A stretch of DNA of 64,000 nucleotides, from assembly GCF_900115955.1 (NCBI RefSeq), contig NZ_FOYL01000003.1:1-64000 (forward strand). Direction: 5' to 3'. Every line of letters begins with the position of its first letter. Within the stretch, counting starts at the first letter, position 1. This stretch comes from Lentzea waywayandensis (lineage in GTDB: Bacteria > Actinomycetota > Actinomycetes > Mycobacteriales > Pseudonocardiaceae). Made by a program: the position numbers and the translations under genes. This document shows, piece by piece, positions 1 through 5,849 of the stretch. The notes beneath the pieces were generated by a model. That model saw nothing but the letters and a program-made list of their open reading frames with translations. It did not search any database and had not been told where the DNA came from.

Positions 1-2
1 AA

Positions 3-62
3 ACCCGCACCACCTACGACGAGACCACCGCCTGGGCACACCACACCACCGCAGCCGCTTGA
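3..62 (+). CDS. 3' end of a CDS cut by the window edge
   Basis: An open frame runs in from the left edge and ends at TGA 60-62, giving about 19 residues that include YDETTAWAHHTTAAA. Its codon choice is compatible with a coding tail, but no domain is visible. The nearby istA remnant suggests that this could be the end of a transposase; that is only a guess. Frames over such a short stretch are often open by chance, so this is a weak call. Confidence 0.25.
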   Translation, partial: TRTTYDETTAWAHHTTAAA

Positions 63-178
63 CAGCCCCAGCAACTGGGATGTCTTCGGCTTCGCGGTGG
101 GCTGCGTGTGGCCTCGAACGAGTGGATTGGCCCCCAGCAGGCGCGTCTGTATGCCTGGAGGCGAGGGCCACGAGACGG

Positions 179-946
179 TTATCGACGGATGGCGACGATG
201 AACAGCCGGTCGGCGGTCGTCCGTCCGACTCCGGGTCCGATCTCGATGTCGTGGAAACCTGCCGTGGACAGACGCTGACGGAGTTCTGCCGTGCTCCAGG
301 GACGCATCATGAAGTCGTAGCTCGACCTTTGCTGAGGCTCGTCTTGTGCAAGAAGGTCGTACTGCTCGTGGACATGCAGCATTCCCGCCTGCCATGTGAC
401 GGTGCTGGTGAAGATCAGTTGTTTCCCCGGGCCGAGTTCCACGGTCCGTTCACGGGGCGTCCCGTCTGCGCGTTCCCGGGACCCGTGCTCGTCGCGGACG
501 TCGAGTATCAGCAGACCGCCCTCCTGCAGACTGCTCGCGAGCGAGACGAGAACCGCGTCGCGTTCGGCATCGGTGATCATGTCGTTCAGCACGCCGCGGC
601 AGGTCACCGCCTGGTATGGCGATCCGACGTCAAGCGAGCACAGGTCGGCCTGGTAGCGGCGTGCTGCGGGACACCGTTTCGCCGCCTGGTCCAGGAGTGT
701 GCCGGCTGCATCGGCGAGGTCGACGTGGTGGCCTTTGGCCGCGAGGGCGGCGGCATGCCGGCCGGTCCCGCAGCCTGCGTCCAGAACGGACGCCGCGTGA
801 TGGCCGGTCCGCACGAGCACGTCGTGGACCGCGTCGACCCAGGGCTCCACCGGATCCGTGATGAGCAGGTCGTAAGCGGCGGCATGATCGGCGTAGAACG
901 GTCGGGACTGGCTCACCTGCGCAGAGTGTGATGTCACGGCAGACAT
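179..946 (-). CDS. class I SAM-dependent methyltransferase
   Basis: The 255-aa product has a clear Rossmann-fold methyltransferase signature: motif I VLDAGCGTGRHAAAL at about residues 55-69, an acidic residue ending strand beta-2 (HHVDLADAAG), and a motif IV region CRGVLNDMI. It would transfer a methyl group from S-adenosylmethionine, but the acceptor is not evident from sequence. ATG 946 is preferred over the TTG three codons upstream, although the purine-rich stretch GGGCAGG sits directly against it, so the start is not firm. No neighbour indicates a pathway: the gene stands alone between a truncated frame and an insertion-sequence remnant. Soluble, with no signal peptide or membrane segment. 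Family call firm, substrate unknown. Confidence 0.85.
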   Translation of the reverse strand: MSAVTSHSAQVSQSRPFYADHAAAYDLLITDPVEPWVDAVHDVLVRTGHHAASVLDAGCGTGRHAAALAAKGHHVDLADAAGTLLDQAAKRCPAARRYQADLCSLDVGSPYQAVTCRGVLNDMITDAERDAVLVSLASSLQEGGLLILDVRDEHGSRERADGTPRERTVELGPGKQLIFTSTVTWQAGMLHVHEQYDLLAQDEPQQRSSYDFMMRPWSTAELRQRLSTAGFHDIEIGPGVGRTTADRLFIVAIRR

Positions 947-991
947 CCTGCCCAAGCCGCGGACTTCCAGGGCGTCAGGCTGTGTTGGATT

Positions 992-1171
992 TCAGTGCTC
1001 TGAGACGTTGTCCATGCCGTGCTCGTTCACCAGCCGGTCGAACACCCGCTTGGCCGTGTGGCGCTGCTTGCGCGGGGCCGGCCACGGTGAGGTCAGGGAT
1101 CGACAGCTTTCCGTACGAGAGTCGCGGCGGATCGCCGCGAAGAGCTCGACCTTGGATCTCGGGCCGGCCAT
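992..1171 (-). pseudogene. istA: decayed IS21-family transposase istA, N-terminal fragment
   Basis: Translating from ATG 1171 gives MAGPRSKVELFAAIRRDSRT, the characteristic start of actinobacterial IS21 IstA transposases. It is followed after a shortened gap by SPWPAPRK and then directly by KQRHTAKRVFDRLVNEHGM. In intact IstA, a helix-turn-helix segment separates the first block from the second, and about 30 residues separate two P-R-K stretches; both spacers are missing here. The frame ends a few codons later at a stop. The RNase H-like DDE catalytic domain and the istB partner are absent, so this is a non-functional scar of an old insertion. Family recognition is from memory of IstA sequences. 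Confidence 0.72.
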
Positions 1172-1546
1172 GCGGGCCCCTGCCTGTCGGAACCACATCG
1201 ATGCTCCCCGCCGCAAGACTGCCCCTGGGGCCACTTCTGACGAACACTCAAACCCCGATCAAGCCCCAGGGGCCAGAGCACTCGTTCCGTCAGGGCCAGA
1301 AACGTCGTTCATCGCCACTGCGTGTCATGAGCGCGCCAAGAATGGCTCGTCCATGCCCCCACCTCGACCCAGCTTCGCCGTTGGTCTCGCCCCTGCCCCC
1401 GGCTTGCTCTCGTTCTCGCCCTTGCCTCGCCCTGCTTCGCTCTTGGCTTCGGCTGTGTCGGGCCTGCCGGGAGTGTCAGACCTGCTCTGTACGTTGGGTC
1501 GCGGGGGACGCTGAATCCAAGGGGACCCCTGCCTTGGCCTGCCGCT
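1172..1546. other. gene-free stretch beside the istA remnant
   Basis: No frame here shows a recognisable product, a ribosome binding site or consistent codon bias. The part nearest 1172 may be the original 5' flank of the decayed IS element. Positions 1370-1500 are repetitive pyrimidine-rich DNA (cgccct/tcgccc-like runs). No terminal inverted repeat of an intact element could be recognised. Confidence 0.5.
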
Positions 1547-1828
1547 TCAGCGGTTGGCGATGCCGTCCAGGCGGAGCGTTGTCGACTCGTCTCGGTGGCT
1601 GCCGGCGGTGCCCACGTGCTTCTCGCTGATCTGCGCGCCGTTCTTCAGCACGTGGTAGAGCGCCATGCCATGGCCTCGGCCCAGGTCGTAGTCGGTCTTC
1701 AGCCACTCCAGGAACACGCCTGCCTTGGTGGTTCCGTCGTACCCGCGTCCCGCCGCCTCCGTCAGCAGGTCGGCCGGGGTCTTGCCGGTCTTCTTCTCCG
1801 CGCCGTCGAGGTAGGCCTGGAAGGACAT
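1547..1828 (-). CDS. DUF4287 domain protein
   Basis: The 93-aa protein begins MSFQAYLDGAEKKTGKTPAD and continues with GYDGTTKAGVFLEWLKTDYDLGRGHGMAL. This is the single-domain DUF4287 pattern: small cytoplasmic proteins common in actinomycetes, with no assigned biochemical function. The whole protein is the domain, with a short variable C-terminal tail. ATG 1828 is preceded by GGAG at a good distance. A TTGTCA-18-TAGGCT promoter candidate lies just upstream, partly inside the end of the DUF418 gene, so it need not depend on that gene. Function unknown. Confidence 0.85.
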   Translation of the reverse strand: MSFQAYLDGAEKKTGKTPADLLTEAAGRGYDGTTKAGVFLEWLKTDYDLGRGHGMALYHVLKNGAQISEKHVGTAGSHRDESTTLRLDGIANR

Positions 1829-1855
1829 CGTGGTCTCCGTTCGTCTGTTGAACAG

Positions 1856-1885
1856 AGCCTAGGACAAGTCAAGCTGTCTTGACAA
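1856..1885 (-). promoter_or_regulatory. candidate promoter of the DUF4287 gene
   Basis: On the minus strand TTGTCA (1885-1880) and TAGGCT (1861-1856) are separated by 18 bp, about 30 bp before the DUF4287 start codon. Inferred from consensus only. Confidence 0.35.
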
Positions 1886-3032
1886 CATTTTTTGTCGGTG
1901 AGGATTGTGGGTCGTAGGTGAGTCTGCGTAGGAGGGTCTCCGCTGGGCCTTGGCGGTTGGCTCGGCGCAGGTTGTCTGCCAGTAGCACTGTTGCCAGCCA
2001 GGTGGTTGTGGCGATCGCGGAGGCGGCTGCCGTGCCCAGGGTTGTGCCCAGGTTGCCCGCGTACGGGACGAACAGGGTCACGAAGGCTGCGGACTGCAGC
2101 AGGTAGCAGGTCATGGAGCGTTGGCCGCAGGAGGCGAGTGCGGTCAGAACCGGGCCTGGGGTGGTGGTGCGGGCTGCAATGAGGCCTGTTGTGGCGGCGT
2201 AGCCCACGCCGCCGGCCAGGCCGGTGATGCCGTGCAGGACGTAGGCGGGGACGGACAGGGTTGCGGGGGCGCCTGTCCAGATCTGGGCGTCCAGCAGGGC
2301 TAGGGGGAGACCGCCCAGCGTGGCTGTTGTGATGCCGGCGAAAGCTGTGGTGCGCAAGGCTTTGATGTGGTGGTGTGGCTCGGTCAGCACCTTGTGGCGG
2401 GCCGCCCACACGCCTAGTAGGAACGGGACGATCAGTTCGATGAGCAGGAACGGGGTGAGGGTGGCCCAGAGTTCCAGTCTGTCGGTGAGTGCGGTGATCG
2501 GGTTGGTGGCCGCGGTCATGCCGGACGGGCCGCCGAACTCGGCGATTCGCAGTCCTGTCAGCGTTGTGGCTGTGGCGTGCACGGTCAGCCAGGTCGCCGC
2601 GAAGATCAGGAGTGAGCGGTCCTTCCAGCGCAGGACGCCGGTCAGGATCAGGCCGGCCAGGCCGTAGGCGGCGAGGATGTCGCCGAAGAACAGCAGCAGT
2701 GCGTGGCAGGCGCCGAACGCCAGTAGCCAGCGGCTTCGTCTGCGGAGCAGGCGGCGCGTGTGTGGCCATCCGCCTGTCTGTTTGCCTGCGATCTGCACGA
2801 AGCCGTAGCCGAAGAGGGCCGCGAACATCGGCATGGCCCTGCCGTCCACGAACGTCACCTGCAGGCCGGTGACGAGCAGGTCTAGTGGGCTGCCGTCGGT
2901 CGCGTAGGCGCGGAAGCCCGTTGGGTGCCCTGACAGGTACATGTGCGCGTGGGCGAGAGCGATCAACAGCAGCATCGCGCCCCGTGCGAGGTCGGGTGCC
3001 AGTGCGCGGGGCGGTCTGGGTGGCGCGGACAT
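1869..3032 (-). CDS. DUF418 family membrane protein
   Basis: The 387-aa protein is almost entirely hydrophobic segments, with roughly ten predicted membrane spans. It carries the family features: an N-terminal RALAPDLARGAMLLLIALAH (the D-x-x-R-G start typical of DUF418/YeiB-like proteins), and a C-terminal GQRSMTCYLLQS segment. These are integral membrane proteins proposed to act in acyl transfer or transport, without firm proof. ATG 3032 is chosen over an upstream in-frame ATG because GGGGGA lies 7 nt before it and the upstream extension is not membrane-like and overlaps the operator. It is divergent from a TetR regulator and shares a 37-bp palindromic operator with it, so it is very probably that regulator's target. 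Confidence 0.82.
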   Translation of the reverse strand: MSAPPRPPRALAPDLARGAMLLLIALAHAHMYLSGHPTGFRAYATDGSPLDLLVTGLQVTFVDGRAMPMFAALFGYGFVQIAGKQTGGWPHTRRLLRRRSRWLLAFGACHALLLFFGDILAAYGLAGLILTGVLRWKDRSLLIFAATWLTVHATATTLTGLRIAEFGGPSGMTAATNPITALTDRLELWATLTPFLLIELIVPFLLGVWAARHKVLTEPHHHIKALRTTAFAGITTATLGGLPLALLDAQIWTGAPATLSVPAYVLHGITGLAGGVGYAATTGLIAARTTTPGPVLTALASCGQRSMTCYLLQSAAFVTLFVPYAGNLGTTLGTAAASAIATTTWLATVLLADNLRRANRQGPAETLLRRLTYDPQSSPTKNVVKTA

Positions 3033-3056
3033 CGACGGATCCCCCAAGTTGGATAC

Positions 3057-3093
3057 GGTGCCGTAGCTTATTGCGGTGATAAGATACGGCATC
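3057..3093. promoter_or_regulatory. 37-bp inverted-repeat operator between DUF418 and tetR
   Basis: Two 15-nt arms, 3057-3071 (GGTGCCGTAGCTTAT) and 3079-3093 (ATAAGATACGGCATC), are complementary at 13 of 15 positions around a 7-nt centre. The site fills the gap between the two divergent genes. The size and position fit a TetR dimer-pair operator that would control both directions. Confidence 0.7.
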
Positions 3094-3117
3094 GTTTCTT
3101 GAAGGGGAAGGTGCCTC

Positions 3118-3693
3118 GTGACGACGGAGCGACGGCGAGGGGACGTGCTGGTCCGCGCGATTCATGAGGCGGCGCTGGCTGAACTTGTCGACGTCGGGCT
3201 TGGGCAGCTGGGCATGGAGGGCATCGCGCGGCGGGCCTCGACCGCGAAGACCGTGCTCTACCGGCGCTGGGCGAGTACGCACGAGTTGGTGCTCGACGCG
3301 TTGGCTCAGGCGCATCCGGTGGAGGTGCCGACGCCTGCCGCGAACGACCTGCGGGCGGATCTCGTCGCGGCGCTCGTCCTGCTCACCGACTGGATGCGGA
3401 CTCCGGCGGCGGCTGCGGTGTCCGCGATTCTGGCTGAACGGGAACGTCATCCCGGGCTGGTCGAGGCCCTCTATCGACGGGTGTTCGATCCGCGTGGGGC
3501 CACGTTCACCACCACGGTGCTGCGGCACTACGCCGACAACGGGCGAGTGGACGCGCGGCGGCTGACGCCCATCACGACGCAGATCGGGGAGGCGCTGGTC
3601 TTCAAGCTGGCGATCGACCTGGGGCGGACGCCGAACGCCGAGGAGGTCGCCGCGATCGTCGACGAAGCCCTGCTGCCCGCGCTCGGGATCTAG
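3118..3693 (+). CDS. TetR/AcrR family transcriptional regulator
   Basis: The 191-aa protein has an N-terminal TetR helix-turn-helix at about residues 12-56: ALAELVDVGLGQLGMEGIARRA, then STAKTVLYRRWASTHELV with the conserved K-x-x-[LIV]-Y-R-W recognition-helix pattern. A helical C-terminal ligand and dimerisation domain follows (about 75-190). It starts at GTG 3118, with the purine-rich GAAGGGGAAGG just upstream. It probably represses itself and the divergent DUF418 gene through the 3057-3093 palindrome. The ligand is unknown. Its stop codon overlaps, tail to tail, the stop codon of the convergent toxin-like gene, leaving no room for a terminator. Confidence 0.88.
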   Translation: MTTERRRGDVLVRAIHEAALAELVDVGLGQLGMEGIARRASTAKTVLYRRWASTHELVLDALAQAHPVEVPTPAANDLRADLVAALVLLTDWMRTPAAAAVSAILAERERHPGLVEALYRRVFDPRGATFTTTVLRHYADNGRVDARRLTPITTQIGEALVFKLAIDLGRTPNAEEVAAIVDEALLPALGI

Positions 3694-4127
3694 CGGCGGC
3701 GGGCTCTGGCCAGGGCTCTGGCGCGGATCACCAGGTCGTCCACGAGGTGCTCGTCGACGAGGGGTGGGATGCCGGACTCGTCGGTGCAGCAGCGGGGTTT
3801 GGTTCGCTTTTCCGAGAGTCTCGGGCGGACGCCGGCCATCTCGTAGAGGGCCTCGTAGAGGTCGAGGCCCGGGTCGTCGTCGTGTGGGCCCACCAGGAGC
3901 ACCCACACGACTTCGGGTGAGGGGAACGCGACTACTACGCGGTCGGGGCCTCGCAGGTGTTTCACGCACAGGCGCGGGAGTGGTTCCGGGCCGGTTACGC
4001 GGTAGCCCAGGGCGGCGCAGCCTGAGTGCGCCAGTTCGTCCAGGAAGCGTTCGTAGGCCACGCGGGCTCTGCCGCGCAGGCCGTTGGCCTGGGCGTGTGC
4101 GGTGGGGGTTTCCACTACCTCGATCAA
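3690..4127 (-). CDS. putative RelE-like toxin of a type II TA module
   Basis: The 145-aa product has a compact basic/hydrophobic core, YRVTGPEPLPRLCVKHLRG, then a strand-rich stretch VVVAFPSPEVVWVLLVGPHDDD and a helix DLYEALYEMAG. The order of strands and the VLLVGPHDD segment recall RelE/ParE-type toxins, but key catalytic residues cannot be assigned. The TTG start at 4127 lies within TTGA, overlapping the stop of the upstream DNA-binding gene by 4 nt, so the two are translationally coupled as in toxin-antitoxin pairs. The C-terminus is arginine-rich (RARALARARRR). It could instead be a conserved hypothetical partner of a regulator; the toxin call is inference. Confidence 0.5.
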   Translation of the reverse strand: MIEVVETPTAHAQANGLRGRARVAYERFLDELAHSGCAALGYRVTGPEPLPRLCVKHLRGPDRVVVAFPSPEVVWVLLVGPHDDDPGLDLYEALYEMAGVRPRLSEKRTKPRCCTDESGIPPLVDEHLVDDLVIRARALARARRR

Positions 4128-4570
4128 ACCGGGCGGACCACGCGTCCTCTGCCGCTGCGCATCTCGTCCAGGGAGTTGGCGAGGTCTTGGCGGTCCAGCA
4201 GCGACTGGTCGCTCAGGCGGCGGTGGACTTCGTCGATGAGGCCGCGGGTCTTGCCTGCGCGGCGGAGGTCGGACACGAGGTGGAGGACCTCGTGCAGGCG
4301 CACGGTGTCGAGCAGCATGCGCGGTTCTTGGCTGTGGATGGCCAGTACGCCTTCTCGGGCCCAGGCCTTCACCGTCTTCTCGGTGAGGTCGAGGAGTTCG
4401 CCTGCCACCACGGGGCGTACCGGTGGGGCCTGGCGGAGGGTCTTGGCCACGACGCCGTCCAGGCGGTGGCGGCGTTCGTCGTCTACTGACAGGGATGACG
4501 CGACGGCTTCGAGTTCCTCGATCGTGTCGAAGAGGTCGCGGATGTGGGCGGCCTCGGTCGCGACAGACAT
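4124..4570 (-). CDS. putative helix-turn-helix antitoxin of the TA module
   Basis: The 148-aa protein has a helical N-terminus (residues 1-50) and a helix-turn-helix around residues 57-80 (VAGELLDLTEKTVKAWAREGVL), reminiscent of excisionase/MerR-type winged helices. A helical acidic/basic C-terminus (DEVHRRLSDQSLLDRQDLANSL) could grip a partner. ATG 4570 has an excellent ribosome binding site, GGGAGGAG, 5 nt upstream. It is the first gene of a two-gene unit. A promoter overlapped by an inverted repeat lies immediately upstream, which suggests autoregulation by this protein, alone or with the toxin. Specific family not identified. Confidence 0.55.
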   Translation of the reverse strand: MSVATEAAHIRDLFDTIEELEAVASSLSVDDERRHRLDGVVAKTLRQAPPVRPVVAGELLDLTEKTVKAWAREGVLAIHSQEPRMLLDTVRLHEVLHLVSDLRRAGKTRGLIDEVHRRLSDQSLLDRQDLANSLDEMRSGRGRVVRPV

Positions 4571-4586
4571 GGCTACTCCTCCCGTT

Positions 4587-4624
4587 GACTACCGATTATC
4601 CACTACTTTTTCGGTAGTCGTCAA
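4587..4624 (-). promoter_or_regulatory. promoter-operator of the putative TA pair
   Basis: On the minus strand TTGACG (4624-4619) and GATAAT (4600-4595) are 18 bp apart, an unusually strong vegetative promoter. Nine-base arms 4587-4595 (GACTACCGA) and 4611-4619 (TCGGTAGTC) are perfect inverted repeats. One arm abuts and overlaps the edge of the -35 hexamer and the other runs into the -10 hexamer, so a bound dimer would block polymerase. Confidence 0.7.
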
Positions 4625-4652
4625 CGGCCCCGGAGCAGGGATCCGGGGCCGT
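4624..4652 (-). terminator. hairpin terminator after the zinc-ribbon gene
   Basis: ACGGCCCCGGA (4624-4634) and TCCGGGGCCGT (4642-4652) form a perfect 11-bp stem directly after the zinc-ribbon gene. The U-tract is weak, as is common in actinomycetes. It insulates the downstream TA promoter. Confidence 0.6.
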
Positions 4653-4659
4653 CGCACGA

Positions 4660-4971
4660 TCAGGAGGAGAAGAAGAGGCCGGCCAGGCCGTGCTTCTTGC
4701 GGTGGCCGTAGCCGTACGGGGCGGCGTGGCCGCCGTGGTGGTGGTGGATCTGCTGCGGCGCGGCGCCCCAGGCGGGCTGGGCCGGCTGCGGGTACGCGGC
4801 GGGCGGCGGGGCGGCGACGGGCGGCGGAGCCTGCATCTGGGCCTCGAGGCGCGTGATCGACTCGAGCTCGCCGTAGTCGAGGAAGACCCCGCGGCAGCCG
4901 TCGCACTGCTCGATGTGAACGCCCATGCGGTCGAACGTGCGCATGTTCGCATGACACTTGGGACACTGCAT
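4660..4971 (-). CDS. zf-TFIIB-type zinc-ribbon protein
   Basis: The 103-aa protein opens with MQCPKCHANMRTFDRMGVHIEQCDGCRGVFLDYGEL. This is a CPxC...CxxCxGxW/F-like zinc ribbon of the TFIIB-like family (Cys3, Cys6, Cys24 and Cys27 as likely ligands). Residues 45-80 are rich in Pro, Ala and Gln, and a His-rich stretch (HHHHGGHAAPYGYGHRKKHG) leads to the end, which may bind metal or surfaces. ATG 4971 has AGGAGG 9 nt upstream. It lies 40 nt after the phosphotransferase gene in the same direction and may share its transcript. Function of the family is unknown. Confidence 0.8.
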   Translation of the reverse strand: MQCPKCHANMRTFDRMGVHIEQCDGCRGVFLDYGELESITRLEAQMQAPPPVAAPPPAAYPQPAQPAWGAAPQQIHHHHGGHAAPYGYGHRKKHGLAGLFFSS

Positions 4972-5011
4972 CGTGGTGAGCCTCCTGCGGTGGGACCGGA
5001 CAAATACGATA

Positions 5012-5842
5012 TTAGCCGCGGTCACTGCTCTCGTGCGTCGTGGCGATCCGACGACAGGCTTCAACCAGCGGTTCCACTGCCTGCAACCCGGACACGAGTG
5101 CCCGCGCTGCCATCTGCACAACGTACGCCTGAGCCGGGATGTTGAGTGCTTCCCATTCCATTGTCGGCAGAGCCACACCACCCGTTTCACGGTAGGCGTT
5201 CAGGAAGCGCGCCCACAGGTCACCGGGCAGCACCCCCGCGGCGAACAAAGCCGCAGGTCGCGCCAGGTCCCAGACCGGATCGCCGACCCCGAGATCGTCC
5301 ACGTCGATGAGCCGCCAGGCACCCCGGTGCACGAGCTGTCCGAGATGCCAATCACCGTGGATCAACGCACGGCCGTTCGTGTCCAACGGCGGCAAGACTT
5401 CGAACGCGCGCAACACGACATCGGCGTGCGGCAACTCCGGTGGCAACGCCCGAATAGCCCGAACAATCCGTTCCGGCGTTCCGGCCACGGGTCCTTGCAC
5501 GGGCAACGCGTGCAGCTTTGCCAGCAGTTCCGCGCTCTCCTCCCACGGCGCGGTATCGGGATCCGCCTGACTCACCGGCGTCCCGTACGGCCACACCGTC
5601 ACCGGCCGGTCGTCCACGAACTGCAGCGGCTTCAAAGGCGGCAACAACAACTCGGGATGCGCCGCCGCGATCTCCACCCGCTGCCGCAACGCCTCGACGT
5701 CGGTGTCCGCGGGATGCGCCTTGGCCACCACGTCGCCCACGCGCACCACGACGACGTCACCGCGGTCGCCGCCGAGCACCTCGGGGGTGGCGGAAGAGCC
5801 GGTCAGCGAGGCCATCGCCGCGATCAGGTCGTCCACGCGCAC
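5012..5842 (-). CDS. aminoglycoside phosphotransferase (APH)-fold kinase
   Basis: The 276-aa protein has the protein-kinase-like fold of APH enzymes. The catalytic loop is ALIHGDWHLGQLVHRG, followed by the metal-binding WRLIDVDDLGVGDPVWDLAR, corresponding to the Brenner motif H-G-D and the D-x-D that replaces DFG. The usual Asn of HGDxxxxN is Gln, a substitution that also occurs in related kinases, so activity is plausible. The phosphate acceptor (antibiotic, sugar or metabolite) cannot be told from sequence. The GTG start at 5842 follows the 702-aa gene's stop by 7 nt, so it is the last coupled gene of the toxin operon or read through from it. Confidence 0.82.
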   Translation of the reverse strand: MRVDDLIAAMASLTGSSATPEVLGGDRGDVVVVRVGDVVAKAHPADTDVEALRQRVEIAAAHPELLLPPLKPLQFVDDRPVTVWPYGTPVSQADPDTAPWEESAELLAKLHALPVQGPVAGTPERIVRAIRALPPELPHADVVLRAFEVLPPLDTNGRALIHGDWHLGQLVHRGAWRLIDVDDLGVGDPVWDLARPAALFAAGVLPGDLWARFLNAYRETGGVALPTMEWEALNIPAQAYVVQMAARALVSGLQAVEPLVEACRRIATTHESSDRG

Positions 5843-5849
5843 TAGTGAA

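Noticed and set aside
1762-3969. A 735-codon minus-strand frame spanning DUF418 and tetR
   Set aside because: Low-complexity Arg/Pro translation overlapping two well-supported genes and the operator.
5012-5842. Inactive kinase because Asn of HGDxxxxN is Gln
   Set aside because: Gln at this place is found in related APH-fold kinases such as maltokinases, and both the catalytic and metal Asp are intact, so loss of activity cannot be claimed.
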